Counted from the stretch's first letter, positions 8,974 to 18,362 are shown. The stretch: 64,000 bases of DNA from Acinetobacter pecorum (GCF_014837015.1 NZ_JACSPT010000003.1:33379-97378); one strand, 5' to 3'. The notes: generated by a model not told the origin, from the letters alone. Numbers and translations: made by a program.

Positions 8974-9405
8974 ATGTCGCATTATCTGAAATATTTTGCC
9001 ACCGTTTATCTGATCTTGGTTCTATTGGTGGGCCTATTCGTCTATTTATTTGGTCTGGGCGCTATTCTCCTGATTCCTGCACTGATTGCTTCGGCCTTTC
9101 TCAGTGCCAGGTACTTCGTTAAACACCAACACCGCTTGCCAACCCAGAAGGAGAAAAAACCACTCATCTGGGGTTCTACGATTATTGCCATGACCTTTGA
9201 GTTTATATTTTTATTTGTGCTGATCTGGATGTCCCCTCAGACAGATGAAATTTATAGAACCATCGCCTATACAGGAAGAGGACCCAATTCATTTCTGGTG
9301 GCTGTCAGCATTGCCTTACATGCCTTGCTGTTCCATATCGCCTACAATGGTTATGCCCGCTATAGTTTGTCCAAACGCGCAGGCCTGGAGAAAAACCGGG
9401 ATTGA
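8974..9405 (+). CDS. Four-helix membrane protein (ABZJ_00895-like)
   Basis: The 143-residue product has four predicted membrane helices (about residues 9-25, 26-46, 67-88 and 108-126) and resembles the ABZJ_00895 family named from Acinetobacter, whose function is unknown. A near-perfect AAGGAGGT ribosome-binding site precedes the ATG, suggesting efficient translation. It lies 29 nt after the dedA-like gene and ends before a bidirectional terminator, so the two genes probably share a transcript. Confidence 0.72.
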   Translation: MSHYLKYFATVYLILVLLVGLFVYLFGLGAILLIPALIASAFLSARYFVKHQHRLPTQKEKKPLIWGSTIIAMTFEFIFLFVLIWMSPQTDEIYRTIAYTGRGPNSFLVAVSIALHALLFHIAYNGYARYSLSKRAGLEKNRD

Positions 9406-9435
9406 ATATCTTTGCCCATGTAAAAGTCCAAAGCT

Positions 9436-9463
9436 AAAAAAAGCACCGTACGGTGCTTTTTTT
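9436..9463. terminator. Bidirectional terminator between converging genes
   Basis: AAAAAAAGCACCGT and ACGGTGCTTTTTTT form a palindromic stem with A and T runs on both sides, between a plus-strand membrane gene and the minus-strand ygfB-like gene. Confidence 0.93.
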
Positions 9464-9468
9464 ATGAA

Positions 9469-9993
9469 TTATTCTGGCGTGTGGTACATCAGATACAATT
9501 CATTCAGGTTTTCTGGAATTTCTTCTGCAAGCTCATCCATTAACTGGCCGTTGCGACGGAAAGTTTCCATTTGTGGATCTTCATCATCGATGCCGCTGAA
9601 GACCATGATTGGCAAGGTTAAATCAACCAGTTGTTCTTCAAACTCTTCAGTAAACCAAGCCTCTTCGTTCAGGAACATGGCATCTACAAAGCCCACGCTC
9701 CAGTCACCCAAGCTTGATTCGGTATCTGCTTCTTCAATTTCAAATGGGAATGTAATCCCTTCTTCATTGGCTAAGCTTTGACGAATAGACTCTAACCATG
9801 CTTTCACCTGACTGATGATTTCTGCAGGCACTTTCTTTTGATTGTTATCAAAAAGTTCGTCTAACCATTTGTCAAATTTTGGGCCTACTGCAATAGCACA
9901 TAAGAAACCATGGGTTGCTGCGAAATCTAGACCGTGTTCATTCTGGTCACCATCTAGATACTCACTCAACAGGTCTAAATCTAAAGCACTCAT
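9469..9993 (-). CDS. UPF0149 (YgfB/YecA-like) family protein
   Basis: The 174-residue acidic protein shows UPF0149 features: the early LSEYLDGDQNEHGLDFAATHGFLCAIAVGP block and the WSVGFVDAMFLNEEAWF block in the middle. In Pseudomonas, YgfB dampens a stress pathway affecting ampDh3 and beta-lactam response, but transfer of that role to this distant member is uncertain. The YecA SEC-C metal-binding tail is not present. It is encoded just upstream (in transcription) of the shared terminator and downstream of the small acidic protein gene. Confidence 0.85.
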   Translation of the reverse strand: MSALDLDLLSEYLDGDQNEHGLDFAATHGFLCAIAVGPKFDKWLDELFDNNQKKVPAEIISQVKAWLESIRQSLANEEGITFPFEIEEADTESSLGDWSVGFVDAMFLNEEAWFTEEFEEQLVDLTLPIMVFSGIDDEDPQMETFRRNGQLMDELAEEIPENLNELYLMYHTPE

Positions 9994-10064
9994 CTAACAT
10001 CCAAACTTAGAAAACCGAAAGGTTTAGCATAGCATTTATTCAGGCGATGCTAAATCCGAATTCG

Positions 10065-10271
10065 TTAATCTTCGTCATCAAAGTCATCGTCATCGTCGAA
10101 GTCGTAGTCAAAATCTTTGAGTTCGCGTTCCAAGCGACGCTGTGAAAGTAAATCATCAATCAGACGACGTTTTTCCAACGACTCTTTGGCACTCAGCTTA
10201 CTGGAAGCCTCATCGAAATTAACATCATCCTCACCGAAGTTATCATCTAGTTCAAAATCTGTAGAAGACAC
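10065..10271 (-). CDS. Small acidic protein (PA3496-like)
   Basis: A 68-residue highly charged protein: an acidic N-terminus, a basic stretch around ESLEKRRLIDDLLSQRRLERELKD and an Asp-rich C-terminal tail of mostly Asp and Phe. It resembles the PA3496 family of putative envelope-integrity proteins. The GTG at 10271 is chosen because AGGAAG lies 5 nt upstream; a longer frame starting at 10334 has no good site. It may be co-transcribed with the YgfB-like gene. Confidence 0.65.
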   Translation of the reverse strand: MSSTDFELDDNFGEDDVNFDEASSKLSAKESLEKRRLIDDLLSQRRLERELKDFDYDFDDDDDFDDED

Positions 10272-10408
10272 TAAAACTTCCTCATAGTGAAAAATGTAAA
10301 TGGTTTTAGCGCTATTTATCTTGCCTATAATCACAAGTCAAGTTTTATTTAAATTTTCCTATGTTAAAATTGTAAATAGGGCTTTTTTTCTAGCTCCATT
10401 GTGTGGCA

Positions 10409-10417
10409 TGATATAAT
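10409..10417 (+). promoter_or_regulatory. Extended -10 element upstream of rpoD
   Basis: TGATATAAT has the TG.TATAAT form of an extended -10 hexamer. No matching -35 is required for this class. It lies about 260 nt before the rpoD start codon. Confidence 0.45.
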
Positions 10418-10439
10418 CCACCCTGCGTCCTTATGTTTT

Positions 10440-10468
10440 TTGACTACACATTTTTTTGGTCAAATATA
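10440..10468 (+). promoter_or_regulatory. Second candidate rpoD promoter
   Basis: TTGACT and AATATA are 17 nt apart, a reasonable sigma-70 pair with an excellent -35 and a weak -10. Confidence 0.4.
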
Positions 10469-10675
10469 CATATGCATGGGTTGGACTTGAAAATAACAAA
10501 TTCATCCCCACCTTAAATTACTGAATTTCATTTTAAATATTTTATCAGTGAGCTTTAATGCTAATTACCCTGATGAAATAAGTAGGCTATTCACTAAATT
10601 TAATGAGCTTAAATCGTGCATACATAGTTGTACGATTTTTTTACTATCACAGATTCAACGAAGAGTAAGCAAAAG

Positions 10676-12559
10676 ATGAGCGATATGACTTCCCCTACTT
10701 CTCAAGTAGCGGCTCTGATTAGCCGAGGCAAAGAACAAGGTTACTTAACCTTCGCTGAGGTTAACGATCATCTGCCGGACTCCATCACAGAAAGCGAGCA
10801 GATTGAAGACATTATTCAGATGCTGAATGATGTGGGTATTCCTGTACATGATCGCGCGCCTGAATCTGATGATACGATGTTCGAGGACACTGCAGAAGCT
10901 GCCGATGAAGTTGCGGAGGAAGAAGCTGCAGCAGTACTTGCATCTGTAGAAAATGAGCCAGGTCGTACAACTGACCCAGTGCGTATGTATATGCGTGAAA
11001 TGGGTACCGTAGAGCTTTTAACACGTGAAGGCGAAATTAGCATTGCAAAACGCATCGAAGAAGGTATTCGTGATGTTTTGCATTCAATTGCTTACTGGCC
11101 AAATGCGGTTGAAGTAGTACTGCAAGAATACAAAGATTATGAAGCGGGTGAACGCCGTCTTGCTGACCTTTTATCCGGTTATTTAGATCCCGAGTCAGAT
11201 GAAGAAATTCCTGAAGTTCTAGAAGAAGAAGCCGTTATTGCTGATGAGACTGACTCGACCAAATCAACCAAAGACGTAAAACTGGACGATGATGAAGAGG
11301 AAGAAGAAGCTGAGTCAGATGACGAATCAGAAGCAGATTCTGGACCAGATCCTGAAATTGCCAAAGCGCGTTTCACTGAACTCGAAAATGCGTGGCTGAA
11401 TACCAAATCAGCCATTGAAAAATATGGTCGTGACAGCAAACAGGCTGAAGAAGCCTTGCAGGCCCTTGCCACCGTATTTATGATGTTCAAATTCACTCCG
11501 CGTCTATTTGATATCATTTCTGAAATGATTCGTGGCACGCATGACCAGATTCGTGGTGCAGAACGTGAAGTGATGCGTTATGCGGTACGCCGTGGCCGCA
11601 TGGACCGTACCCAGTTCCGTACCAGCTTCCCTGGTCAGGAATCGAATCCGGCCTGGTTAGACGAACAGATCGCGAAAACACCAGCAGACCAGAGAGCCTA
11701 TCTGGAAAAAGTACGTCCAGACGTATTGGCCTTTCAGCAAAAGATTGCCGATATCGAGAAAGAGCTAGGTCTTGATGTGAAAGGCATTAAAGACATTGCC
11801 AAACGCATGGCTGTGGGGGAAGCAAAAGCACGTCGTGCCAAGAAGGAAATGGTTGAAGCAAACTTGCGTCTGGTAATTTCGATTGCCAAGAAATACACCA
11901 ACCGTGGTTTGCAGTTCCTGGATCTGATTCAGGAAGGTAACATCGGTCTGATGAAAGCGGTAGACAAGTTTGAATACCGTCGTGGTTATAAGTTCTCGAC
12001 CTATGCCACTTGGTGGATTCGTCAGGCAATTACCCGTTCGATTGCGGATCAGGCACGTACCATTCGTATTCCGGTCCATATGATCGAAACGATTAACAAG
12101 ATCAACCGTGTATCTCGTCAGCTTCTACAGGAAATGGGACGTGAACCGACTCCTGAAGAACTGGGTGAACGTCTGGAAATGGACGAGGTCAAAGTACGTA
12201 AAGTTCTGAAGATTGCGAAAGAACCAATTTCGATGGAAACCCCAATCGGTGATGATGAAGATTCGCATCTGGGTGACTTCATTGAAGACAGCAATATCAC
12301 TTCACCGATTGATGCGGCAACATCTGAAGGCCTGAAAGAAGCAACACGTGAAGTTCTGGAAAACCTCACTGAACGTGAAGCCAAAGTCCTGAAAATGCGT
12401 TTTGGTATCGACATGCCGACCGACCATACTTTGGAAGAGGTAGGTAAACAGTTTGACGTGACACGTGAACGTATTCGTCAGATTGAAGCGAAGGCGTTAC
12501 GCAAGCTTCGTCATCCATCGCGTTCTGAACACTTACGTTCATTCCTTGAGAATGATTAA
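10676..12559 (+). CDS. rpoD: RNA polymerase primary sigma factor (sigma-70)
   Basis: The 627-residue housekeeping sigma factor. Domains in order: sigma 1.1 (about residues 8-80), region 1.2 with [21 protein letters not shown], a large non-conserved insert with a long Asp/Glu stretch (about 190-225), region 2 with [19 protein letters not shown]-like [19 protein letters not shown] that melts and reads the -10, region 3, and region 4 with the [35 protein letters not shown] for the -35. The ATG at 10676 gives the family N-terminus [15 protein letters not shown] with AAGAG upstream. It is monocistronic, with a hairpin after it. Confidence 0.98.
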   Translation: MSDMTSPTSQVAALISRGKEQGYLTFAEVNDHLPDSITESEQIEDIIQMLNDVGIPVHDRAPESDDTMFEDTAEAADEVAEEEAAAVLASVENEPGRTTDPVRMYMREMGTVELLTREGEISIAKRIEEGIRDVLHSIAYWPNAVEVVLQEYKDYEAGERRLADLLSGYLDPESDEEIPEVLEEEAVIADETDSTKSTKDVKLDDDEEEEEAESDDESEADSGPDPEIAKARFTELENAWLNTKSAIEKYGRDSKQAEEALQALATVFMMFKFTPRLFDIISEMIRGTHDQIRGAEREVMRYAVRRGRMDRTQFRTSFPGQESNPAWLDEQIAKTPADQRAYLEKVRPDVLAFQQKIADIEKELGLDVKGIKDIAKRMAVGEAKARRAKKEMVEANLRLVISIAKKYTNRGLQFLDLIQEGNIGLMKAVDKFEYRRGYKFSTYATWWIRQAITRSIADQARTIRIPVHMIETINKINRVSRQLLQEMGREPTPEELGERLEMDEVKVRKVLKIAKEPISMETPIGDDEDSHLGDFIEDSNITSPIDAATSEGLKEATREVLENLTEREAKVLKMRFGIDMPTDHTLEEVGKQFDVTRERIRQIEAKALRKLRHPSRSEHLRSFLEND

Positions 12560-12574
12560 GATTTGATGCTTGAT

Positions 12575-12610
12575 GTGGAGACTTGAAATTTAATCATCAG
12601 TCTCCATTTT
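12575..12610 (+). terminator. Terminator after rpoD
   Basis: TGGAGACT and AGTCTCCA form an 8-bp stem with a 15-nt loop, followed by TTTT. Confidence 0.7.
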
Positions 12611-12630
12611 AAGTAGCTAAGACAGACCCA

Positions 12631-12654
12631 AACGCCTGCATCATTGCAGGCGTT
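12631..12654 (+). terminator. Second hairpin between rpoD and ybeD
   Basis: AACGCCTGCA and TGCAGGCGTT form a perfect 10-bp stem with TCAT loop. The T run is very short, so it may be a weak terminator or an mRNA-processing hairpin. It lies 19 nt before the next start codon. Confidence 0.5.
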
Positions 12655-12673
12655 TCAAATCAGGGGGACTACC

Positions 12674-12961
12674 ATGTTAGACCGTACACCATCTCGCGAA
12701 CTTCAAGAACATCTTTGGGTGTTCCCAATGGACTATCCAATTAAATTAATTGGTTTGGCTGGCGAAGAACTCCATCAGGCCGTGAATGATATTTTTGTAA
12801 AGCATTTTCCTGACTTTGATGGCAGCCAAATGACTGTGACGCCTTCACGTACTGGTAAATATCATTCGATCACTGCCCAGCTGCGCTTCCTGGAACTAGA
12901 ACAGGTTCATGCAGTATATGCTGACTTGGCAGCATGTCCGTTGATTAAAACAGCACTTTAA
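12674..12961 (+). CDS. ybeD: YbeD-like DUF493 protein
   Basis: A 95-residue UPF0250/DUF493 protein, with the conserved [16 protein letters not shown] start and a small ferredoxin-like ACT-type fold expected from the family. Its biochemical role is unknown, but it is typically encoded beside lipB, as here, suggesting a link to lipoate metabolism. The ATG at 12674 is chosen because AGGGGGA lies 6-7 nt upstream. A hairpin separates it from lipB, so the two may be only partly co-transcribed. Confidence 0.88.
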   Translation: MLDRTPSRELQEHLWVFPMDYPIKLIGLAGEELHQAVNDIFVKHFPDFDGSQMTVTPSRTGKYHSITAQLRFLELEQVHAVYADLAACPLIKTAL

Positions 12962-12971
12962 TCAAAAACAC

Positions 12972-13000
12972 AAAAGACACGCTTCCGGGCGTGTTTATTT
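12972..13000 (+). terminator. Hairpin terminator between ybeD and lipB
   Basis: ACACGC and GCGTGT pair around a 6-nt loop, with an A run before and TTTATTT after. A short stem, so termination may be partial. Confidence 0.6.
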
Positions 13001-13110
13001 ATGCCCATTCAAAGCTGAGCTATGGCTTAAATATTGTTGATCTCACCCCTATTTCATGCCGAAATCATTATAATTATTGGCAGTATTTTTCATTATCAAG
13101 GACCCTCCCT

Positions 13111-13770
13111 GTGACTGATGCGCTGCAAAAGCCCGAGCTGATCATTCGTCAATATCATGATCTTACCCTGTATGAAGATCGTTTTCTGGAAATGAAAGCA
13201 TTTACGGAAACGCGTGACGAAAATAGCCCTGATCAATTGTGGATTCTGCAACATCATGATGTCCTTACCCAGGGTCAGGCAGGTAAACCAGAACATATTC
13301 TAATACCTAGCAGTATTCCGGTAATTCAGACCGATCGTGGTGGTCAGGTCACTTGGCATGGTCCAGGCCAGTTGGTGGCTTATTTCATGTTTGACCTGAA
13401 TCGCCTGGGCTGGAATGTGCGCACACTAGTGTCTTATGCTGAAAACCTGATGATTGATCTACTAAAAAAATATGGCATCGATGCCTATGCCAAACCAGAT
13501 GCACCCGGGGTATATGTGGCTGAGCGCAAAATAGGTTCTCTCGGTTTTAAAATTCGTAAAGGCCGCAGTTATCATGGTCTTTCCTTGAATCTGGATTGTG
13601 ACCTGAGCGGATTCAATACCATTAATCCTTGTGGATATGCAGGACTAGAAATGGTACGCATGAGTGACCTCCTAGACCAGCCGCCCCAATTCAATCAGTT
13701 GTGCACTGAAATTATTGAAACTTTGCACCACAGCGGTTACTTTAATCAGGTAACTGTCGAGCAAAGATAA
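13111..13770 (+). CDS. lipB: Octanoyltransferase
   Basis: LipB moves octanoyl from acyl carrier protein to lipoyl domains, the first step of lipoate synthesis. The 219-residue protein shows the signature [16 protein letters not shown], the catalytic Lys in [14 protein letters not shown] and the catalytic Cys in [10 protein letters not shown]. The GTG at 13111 is chosen because AAGGA lies 8 nt upstream and the length fits the family; an upstream in-frame start would overlap the preceding terminator. lipA is not in the window. Confidence 0.95.
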   Translation: MTDALQKPELIIRQYHDLTLYEDRFLEMKAFTETRDENSPDQLWILQHHDVLTQGQAGKPEHILIPSSIPVIQTDRGGQVTWHGPGQLVAYFMFDLNRLGWNVRTLVSYAENLMIDLLKKYGIDAYAKPDAPGVYVAERKIGSLGFKIRKGRSYHGLSLNLDCDLSGFNTINPCGYAGLEMVRMSDLLDQPPQFNQLCTEIIETLHHSGYFNQVTVEQR

Positions 13771-13844
13771 AGCCTTTGCATTTCACCCTTAAATAAATTA
13801 GAGTATTTACTCTAAACCAATAATATTGAGATAGGGATCATCAC

Positions 13845-14378
13845 GTGATTGCAACTAAATCCGTAAAACCCGCTTTGCAGCTTGCCTATGTCAAACTCAT
13901 GATGGATGTGATTGGCCGAGGTCTGGTCATGGCAAGTCAGGTGGATGAAGAAATAAAACAGGAAGTGTCTAATTTTCCAGTGAATTTTAGTCTTTCCATG
14001 AAAGTTTTTCCGCACGGCCCGGCCTTTGTGGCGCGGGTCACTCAGGATAAACAACTGGAACTGGTGAAAAATCTGGAAAAAGCGCCCGATCTGACCATTA
14101 CCTTTAAGCACCTGCACCATGCCTTTTTAGTATTTTCTTTTCAGGAAAGTACCTCTCAAGCTTTTGCCAATGACCGCATGATTGCTGATGGCGATATTTC
14201 CAATGCCATTCGTCTAGTTCGCTGCCTGAATAAAATGGAAGCCCTGATTTTGCCGAAAATGGTGGCTCAACTGGCTGTTAAAGAATATCCAAACAATCTG
14301 AGCCTAAAAGAAAAACTAAGTGAAGCGAGCAGCATTTATCTGAAAATCGCTCAATCCTATTTGAAACGGAGTGTATAA
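13845..14378 (+). CDS. SCP2-like sterol-binding-fold protein
   Basis: The 177-residue protein has the feel of an SCP2 sterol-carrier-like domain: a beta-rich middle with KVFPHGPAFVARVTQDKQLELV and the APDLTITFKHLHHAFLVFSF segment, followed by a GDISNAIRLVRCLNKME helix. This fold binds lipids or fatty acyl groups. The start is GTG with AGGG upstream at a longish spacing. Its stop is one nucleotide before the alcohol dehydrogenase start, so they form an operon; a lipid-carrier plus alcohol-dehydrogenase partnership is inferred from the context. Confidence 0.7.
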   Translation: MIATKSVKPALQLAYVKLMMDVIGRGLVMASQVDEEIKQEVSNFPVNFSLSMKVFPHGPAFVARVTQDKQLELVKNLEKAPDLTITFKHLHHAFLVFSFQESTSQAFANDRMIADGDISNAIRLVRCLNKMEALILPKMVAQLAVKEYPNNLSLKEKLSEASSIYLKIAQSYLKRSV

Positions 14379-14379
14379 C

Positions 14380-15564
14380 ATGGCTAAACCTTATTATGAA
14401 TTTTTCTGTCCGGTCAAAATAATTGCCGGCCATGCCGCGTTAGAACATATTCCGTTTGAACTTGCAACCTTGGGAGCAAAACGTCCGCTGATCATTACTG
14501 ATAAAGGTGTGCGCGCCAACAATCTGCTGGCACCGATTGAAGCTGCATTTGAAATGGCAGATGCTGCAATTGTCGCCATTTTTGATGATGTACCACCCGA
14601 CTCCAGTTTGGGTACAGTTCGCAGTGCGGCAAAGCTATACCGTGAAAATTACTGTGATGCGATCATTGCCGTGGGCGGTGGTTCAGTTATTGACACCTCC
14701 AAAGCGACCAATATTCTGGTCTCTGAAGGGGGTGATGATCTGCTGAAATACTCAGGTGCACATAACCTGCCCAAACCGCTGAAACCGTTCTTTGTAATTC
14801 CAACCACTTCAGGTACAGGTTCAGAAGTGACCATGGTCGCTGTCGTGTCGGATACTGAAAAGAATGTCAAAATGCCGTTCGCTTCTTATTATCTGATGCC
14901 GCATGCCGCGATTCTAGATCCACGCATGACCCAGACCTTGCCGCCGCATTTAACTGCCATGACTGCGATGGACGCCATGACCCATGCAGTCGAAGCTTAT
15001 ACTTGTATGGCAGCCAATCCGATTTCGGATGCCTATGCGACCGCTGCCGTCAAGAAGATCAGCACCCACCTATTTAATGTATTGGACAATCCTACCGATG
15101 CACAAGGCCGTCTGGAACTGGCTCAGGCATCGACCATGGCGGGCATTGCATTTTCCAACTCAATGGTGGGCATTGTACATTCTCTCGGTCACTCATTAGG
15201 TGCAGTGGCTCACTTGCCGCATGGTTTATGCATGAACCTATTCCTGCCTTATGTGCTGGAATACAACAAAGATGTCAATGGTGACAAAATTGCAGATCTA
15301 CTCTTACCTTTGGCTGGTGCAGATATTTATGCACAAACACCGGCGCATCTACGTGCTGACAAAACCATTGCAACGATTATGACCATGCGTGACCGGATTT
15401 ACAGTCTGACCAAATTACCACGTACATTACGTGAAACCGGTAAGATTTCTGAAGCCCAGCTCGATGAAGTTGCTGAAAAAGCACTAAATGATGGTTCCAT
15501 CATTTACAACCCGAAAGAAGCCAACTTGGAAGATTTAAAATCAATCTTAAAAAAGGCTTGGTAA
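14380..15564 (+). CDS. Iron-containing alcohol dehydrogenase
   Basis: The 394-residue protein belongs to the group III, iron-dependent alcohol dehydrogenases. It has the NAD-binding GGGSVIDTSKA, the TTSGTGSEVT segment, the metal-site motif DAMTHAVEAY with its Asp and His, and GIVHSLGHSLGAVAHLPHG with two further metal-binding histidines. The substrate, possibly an aliphatic alcohol or aldehyde, cannot be fixed. The ATG at 14380 has GGAG 8 nt upstream; the GTG at 14371 is less likely. It follows the SCP2-like gene by one nucleotide and ends before a terminator. Confidence 0.9.
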   Translation: MAKPYYEFFCPVKIIAGHAALEHIPFELATLGAKRPLIITDKGVRANNLLAPIEAAFEMADAAIVAIFDDVPPDSSLGTVRSAAKLYRENYCDAIIAVGGGSVIDTSKATNILVSEGGDDLLKYSGAHNLPKPLKPFFVIPTTSGTGSEVTMVAVVSDTEKNVKMPFASYYLMPHAAILDPRMTQTLPPHLTAMTAMDAMTHAVEAYTCMAANPISDAYATAAVKKISTHLFNVLDNPTDAQGRLELAQASTMAGIAFSNSMVGIVHSLGHSLGAVAHLPHGLCMNLFLPYVLEYNKDVNGDKIADLLLPLAGADIYAQTPAHLRADKTIATIMTMRDRIYSLTKLPRTLRETGKISEAQLDEVAEKALNDGSIIYNPKEANLEDLKSILKKAW

Positions 15565-15597
15565 TTACTGAAAAATAAGCCAATATAGCAAAAATTT

Positions 15598-15630
15598 AAA
15601 GCCTGATGTTTTTTTAGACATCGGGCTTTT
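15598..15630 (+). terminator. Terminator after the alcohol dehydrogenase gene
   Basis: AAAGCCTGATGT and ACATCGGGCTTT form a 12-bp stem (one G:T pair) ending in a T run. Confidence 0.88.
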
Positions 15631-15757
15631 ATCTTGCAGGAAATAGCCGTTTTTTGCTACGAATGGCACACTTCGTGCAAATCTAAATTTAAAAAATAGC
15701 TAGCAAAAGCCGTAATTTTAAAGTAGATTGGCGCGCTTTTATAGAAAATTGTAGGGG

Positions 15758-15780
15758 GGATCGTTCGTCTCAAACGATCC
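15758..15780 (+). promoter_or_regulatory. Inverted repeat in the leader of the APC permease gene
   Basis: GGATCGTT and AACGATCC are perfect 8-bp arms around a 7-nt spacer, 48 nt before the start codon. It could be a repressor operator or a leader hairpin; no T run follows that would make a simple terminator. Confidence 0.5.
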
Positions 15781-15828
15781 TTATTAAATATGACTGATCC
15801 TTGATCAACGATTAAGAGGATAACGCCG

Positions 15829-17217
15829 TTGACAAATTTCTCTGGGACTCAATCGGCAGCTAAACTGCAAAAAACGCTAGGACTCTGGCACATCATTATT
15901 ATTGGTTTAGCTTACATTCAACCCATGACCTTATTTGATACCTTTGGTTTGGTATCTGAAGAAAGTCATTTGCATGTTCCTACTTCTTACATCATTGCCC
16001 TCATTGCAATTTTGTTTACATCGATCAGCTATGGTCACATGATTCGTCGCTATCCTTCTTCGGGTTCGGCCTATACCTATGCGCAAAAATCGATTCACCC
16101 GAATATTGGCTTTATGGTGGGATGGTCTTCATGGCTTGATTATCTGTTATCACCAATGGTCAACATTATCTTGGCGGTGATCTATCTTGAGGCTTTGTTC
16201 CCGGATGTCAACCACTGGGTCTGGGTCGTCGTATTGACTGCCTTCATGACCGGGGTAAACTTGCGCGGTGCACGCTTCGTGGCCAACTTTAACAGTCTGA
16301 TCGTACTGGTACAGTTACTGGTTATCGGCATCTTTACCTGGATGGTGTTTACCAAACTGCAGGCAGGCTTCAATGCCGATGGTCCGATCACGGCTGAACA
16401 GCGTTACCAGCTTTGGAGTCTCGAGCCTTTCTGGAATGAACTGACATCAGTCGGTGCACTGATTACCGGTGCAACTTTACTATGCTTCTCATTCACTGGT
16501 TTTGACTCTTTAAGTTCTCTGGCAGAAGAAACCAAAGACACTGAAAAAACTTTGCCTAAAGCAATTTTCCTGACTGCTTTAATCGCCGGGATTATTTTCA
16601 TTATTAGCACGTATTTCATGCAGCTGTACTTCCCTTCTAATCCAGGTTCTTATTTTAAGAATATTGCTGAAACTCAGCCAGAAATCCTATTACTCGTAGG
16701 CGGTTCATTGTTCCAGTCTTATGTTCTGACTTTTGCAATCATTACAGTAATGGCATCAGGGATCTCAGCACATGCAGGTGTATCTCGTCTGATGTATGTA
16801 ATGGGTCGTGATGGCGTGATCAATAAGAAGATCTTTGGTCATATTAGCCCGAAAAGCTACACGCCAAACTACAATATTCTGATTGTCGGTGCTGTGGCCT
16901 TAACGGCAGGCTTCATGGATCTGGATATCGTCATTTCAATGATCAGCTTCGGTGCCTTGACAGCGTTTACTTTCGTTAACCTGTCGGTGATTTCACGTTA
17001 TGCACTGCGAGATGGCCGCACTAAAACTGCGAAAGACATTTTCAGCTTCGTGGTCATTCCAATGCTTGGTTTTTTCAGTATCTTTGCAATGTGGCTGGAA
17101 ATTGAAGAAACTGCGCTGAAATACGGTTTATGGTGGGCGATGTTCGGTATTCTGTACTTGGGCTACAAAACCAAGGGCTTTAAGCACCCTGCTCCACAAC
17201 ATAACGAATTTGAATAA
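15829..17217 (+). CDS. APC-family permease
   Basis: A 462-residue, about 12-helix inner-membrane transporter of the amino acid-polyamine-organocation family. The N-terminal GLWHIIIIGLAYIQPMTLFDTFG and the SSGSAYTYAQ segment are typical; the general layout resembles PuuP-like putrescine importers, but the substrate is not certain. It starts with TTG, preceded by AGAGGA about 9 nt upstream. It stands alone, with an inverted repeat in its leader and a strong terminator downstream, so it may be controlled individually. Confidence 0.88.
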   Translation: MTNFSGTQSAAKLQKTLGLWHIIIIGLAYIQPMTLFDTFGLVSEESHLHVPTSYIIALIAILFTSISYGHMIRRYPSSGSAYTYAQKSIHPNIGFMVGWSSWLDYLLSPMVNIILAVIYLEALFPDVNHWVWVVVLTAFMTGVNLRGARFVANFNSLIVLVQLLVIGIFTWMVFTKLQAGFNADGPITAEQRYQLWSLEPFWNELTSVGALITGATLLCFSFTGFDSLSSLAEETKDTEKTLPKAIFLTALIAGIIFIISTYFMQLYFPSNPGSYFKNIAETQPEILLLVGGSLFQSYVLTFAIITVMASGISAHAGVSRLMYVMGRDGVINKKIFGHISPKSYTPNYNILIVGAVALTAGFMDLDIVISMISFGALTAFTFVNLSVISRYALRDGRTKTAKDIFSFVVIPMLGFFSIFAMWLEIEETALKYGLWWAMFGILYLGYKTKGFKHPAPQHNEFE

Positions 17218-17234
17218 TCGGTATTGTTCATCCT

Positions 17235-17262
17235 TAAAAAAGGCGCTTCATGCGCCTTTTTT
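17235..17262. terminator. Bidirectional terminator
   Basis: AAAAAAGGCGC and GCGCCTTTTTT pair around TTCAT, between the permease gene and the converging secreted-protein gene. Confidence 0.93.
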
Positions 17263-17286
17263 ATTTTTTTGCTTTTTTCAAGCTGA

Positions 17287-17721
17287 CTAATTTAGAAGGC
17301 AATCAAAACCCATTTGAGTATCGACCCGATTATTTTTGTAGCCCAGTTTTTCAATAAACAGGCGACGGTTAGACAACATCTTCTGCTCTTCCGGAGCTAA
17401 ACGGGCTTTATTCTGGACAGCCAGTTGATACATTTCATCCACAACACCCTGGAAGATATCACAAACTTCTTGGCGCTTGGCCTGTTTTAGTTTACGTCCC
17501 TGCCAGGTCCATTGAAAATCATCTGCATCCAGGCTCTGTCCCCATTTTTCAATACGGGCATCCAGGCGTTTCTGCATGTCGCGAAGGCTCTGCTGGATTT
17601 CCGCTTGAGTAATAGGCCGATTTTCAGTTGTCAGGGTTGCAGCACTACCGTCTTCCGCACTCACAGAAGCAGCAATGATGCTAAAGCAACATGTGATGAC
17701 AAGTTTTACTAGAGGCTTCAA
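17287..17721 (-). CDS. Secreted protein of unknown function
   Basis: The product of about 144 residues begins with a signal peptide (LKPLVKLVITCCFSIIAASVSA followed by EDG). The mature part is polar and helical, with three cysteines expected to include CDIF and a C-terminal CLLN. The TTG at 17721 is preferred because AAAGG lies 7 nt upstream and it puts the signal sequence at the very N-terminus; an ATG at 17766 gives a longer form. I do not recognise the family. Confidence 0.65.
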   Translation of the reverse strand: MKPLVKLVITCCFSIIAASVSAEDGSAATLTTENRPITQAEIQQSLRDMQKRLDARIEKWGQSLDADDFQWTWQGRKLKQAKRQEVCDIFQGVVDEMYQLAVQNKARLAPEEQKMLSNRRLFIEKLGYKNNRVDTQMGFDCLLN

Positions 17722-17808
17722 GGCAGTACCTTTTGCTATATTTGATGACGTTTCAAACCTAAGCATACAATGAAGTGCAAAACCTTTTATCTATTTGTTA
17801 CACAAAAT

Positions 17809-17835
17809 AAAAAAGCCACCCGAAGGTGGCTTTTT
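17809..17835 (-). terminator. Terminator after trmL
   Basis: AAAAAGCCACC and GGTGGCTTTTT form an 11-bp stem around CGAA. It lies at the 3' end of minus-strand trmL and works in either direction. Confidence 0.9.
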
Positions 17836-17854
17836 AAATTATTGTAGATTTCAG

Positions 17855-18331
17855 TTAAAGCGCTTTAAAACCCTGTTGACGCCAAGCCTCATACACAATC
17901 ACTGCAGTCGCATTTGAAAGGTTCAGACTGCGCGAGTTCTCTGCCATGGGTAAACGAATCCATTGCTTTTGCGGGAACAGCATACGCACCTGCTCCGGTA
18001 GGCCACGAGTTTCCGGCCCCATTAACAAGGCCACAGGACGGTTTAAGTCCGAGGTATGTGGCGTTGCAGAACCTTTAGTAGTGAGTGGATAGACTGCATC
18101 CGGACCAATGCCTTTACTTGCCAGATCAGCCAGACAGTCTTCGATATTTTCCCAAATCTGCATATTGGCATATTCGTGATAATCAAGGCCGGCACGTTTC
18201 AGCTTTTTGTCATCCAGTTCAAAACCCAGCGGCTTGACCAGATGCAACTGCGCTCCGGTATTGGCACACAGACGAATGATATTGCCTGTATTTGCAGGAA
18301 TTTCAGGCTCATATAAAACAACGTGGATCAC
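17855..18331 (-). CDS. trmL: tRNA (cytidine(34)-2'-O)-methyltransferase
   Basis: TrmL methylates the wobble nucleotide of tRNA-Leu isoacceptors using S-adenosylmethionine. The 158-residue SPOUT enzyme has the family N-terminus [23 protein letters not shown], the central [11 protein letters not shown] and the C-terminal knot sequence [24 protein letters not shown]. The start codon is GTG. It follows cysG on the same strand after a 31-nt gap and may be co-transcribed with it. Confidence 0.95.
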   Translation of the reverse strand: MIHVVLYEPEIPANTGNIIRLCANTGAQLHLVKPLGFELDDKKLKRAGLDYHEYANMQIWENIEDCLADLASKGIGPDAVYPLTTKGSATPHTSDLNRPVALLMGPETRGLPEQVRMLFPQKQWIRLPMAENSRSLNLSNATAVIVYEAWRQQGFKAL

Positions 18332-18362
18332 AGAATTTCTCTACTTGGGTTTAAGTGACAGC

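Larger units (their letters stand above)
10272..10675. other. Intergenic region with rpoD promoters
   Basis: 404 nt of AT-rich DNA between the divergent small acidic gene and rpoD. It contains two candidate rpoD promoters (separate entries) and no convincing small gene. The long leader of more than 200 nt before rpoD could hold regulatory structure, but I saw no clear hairpin. Confidence 0.6.

Noticed and set aside
17287-17766. Longer start at 17766 for the secreted protein
   Set aside because: It would put 15 polar residues before the signal sequence and lacks a well-spaced ribosome-binding site; TTG at 17721 has AAAGG 7 nt upstream.
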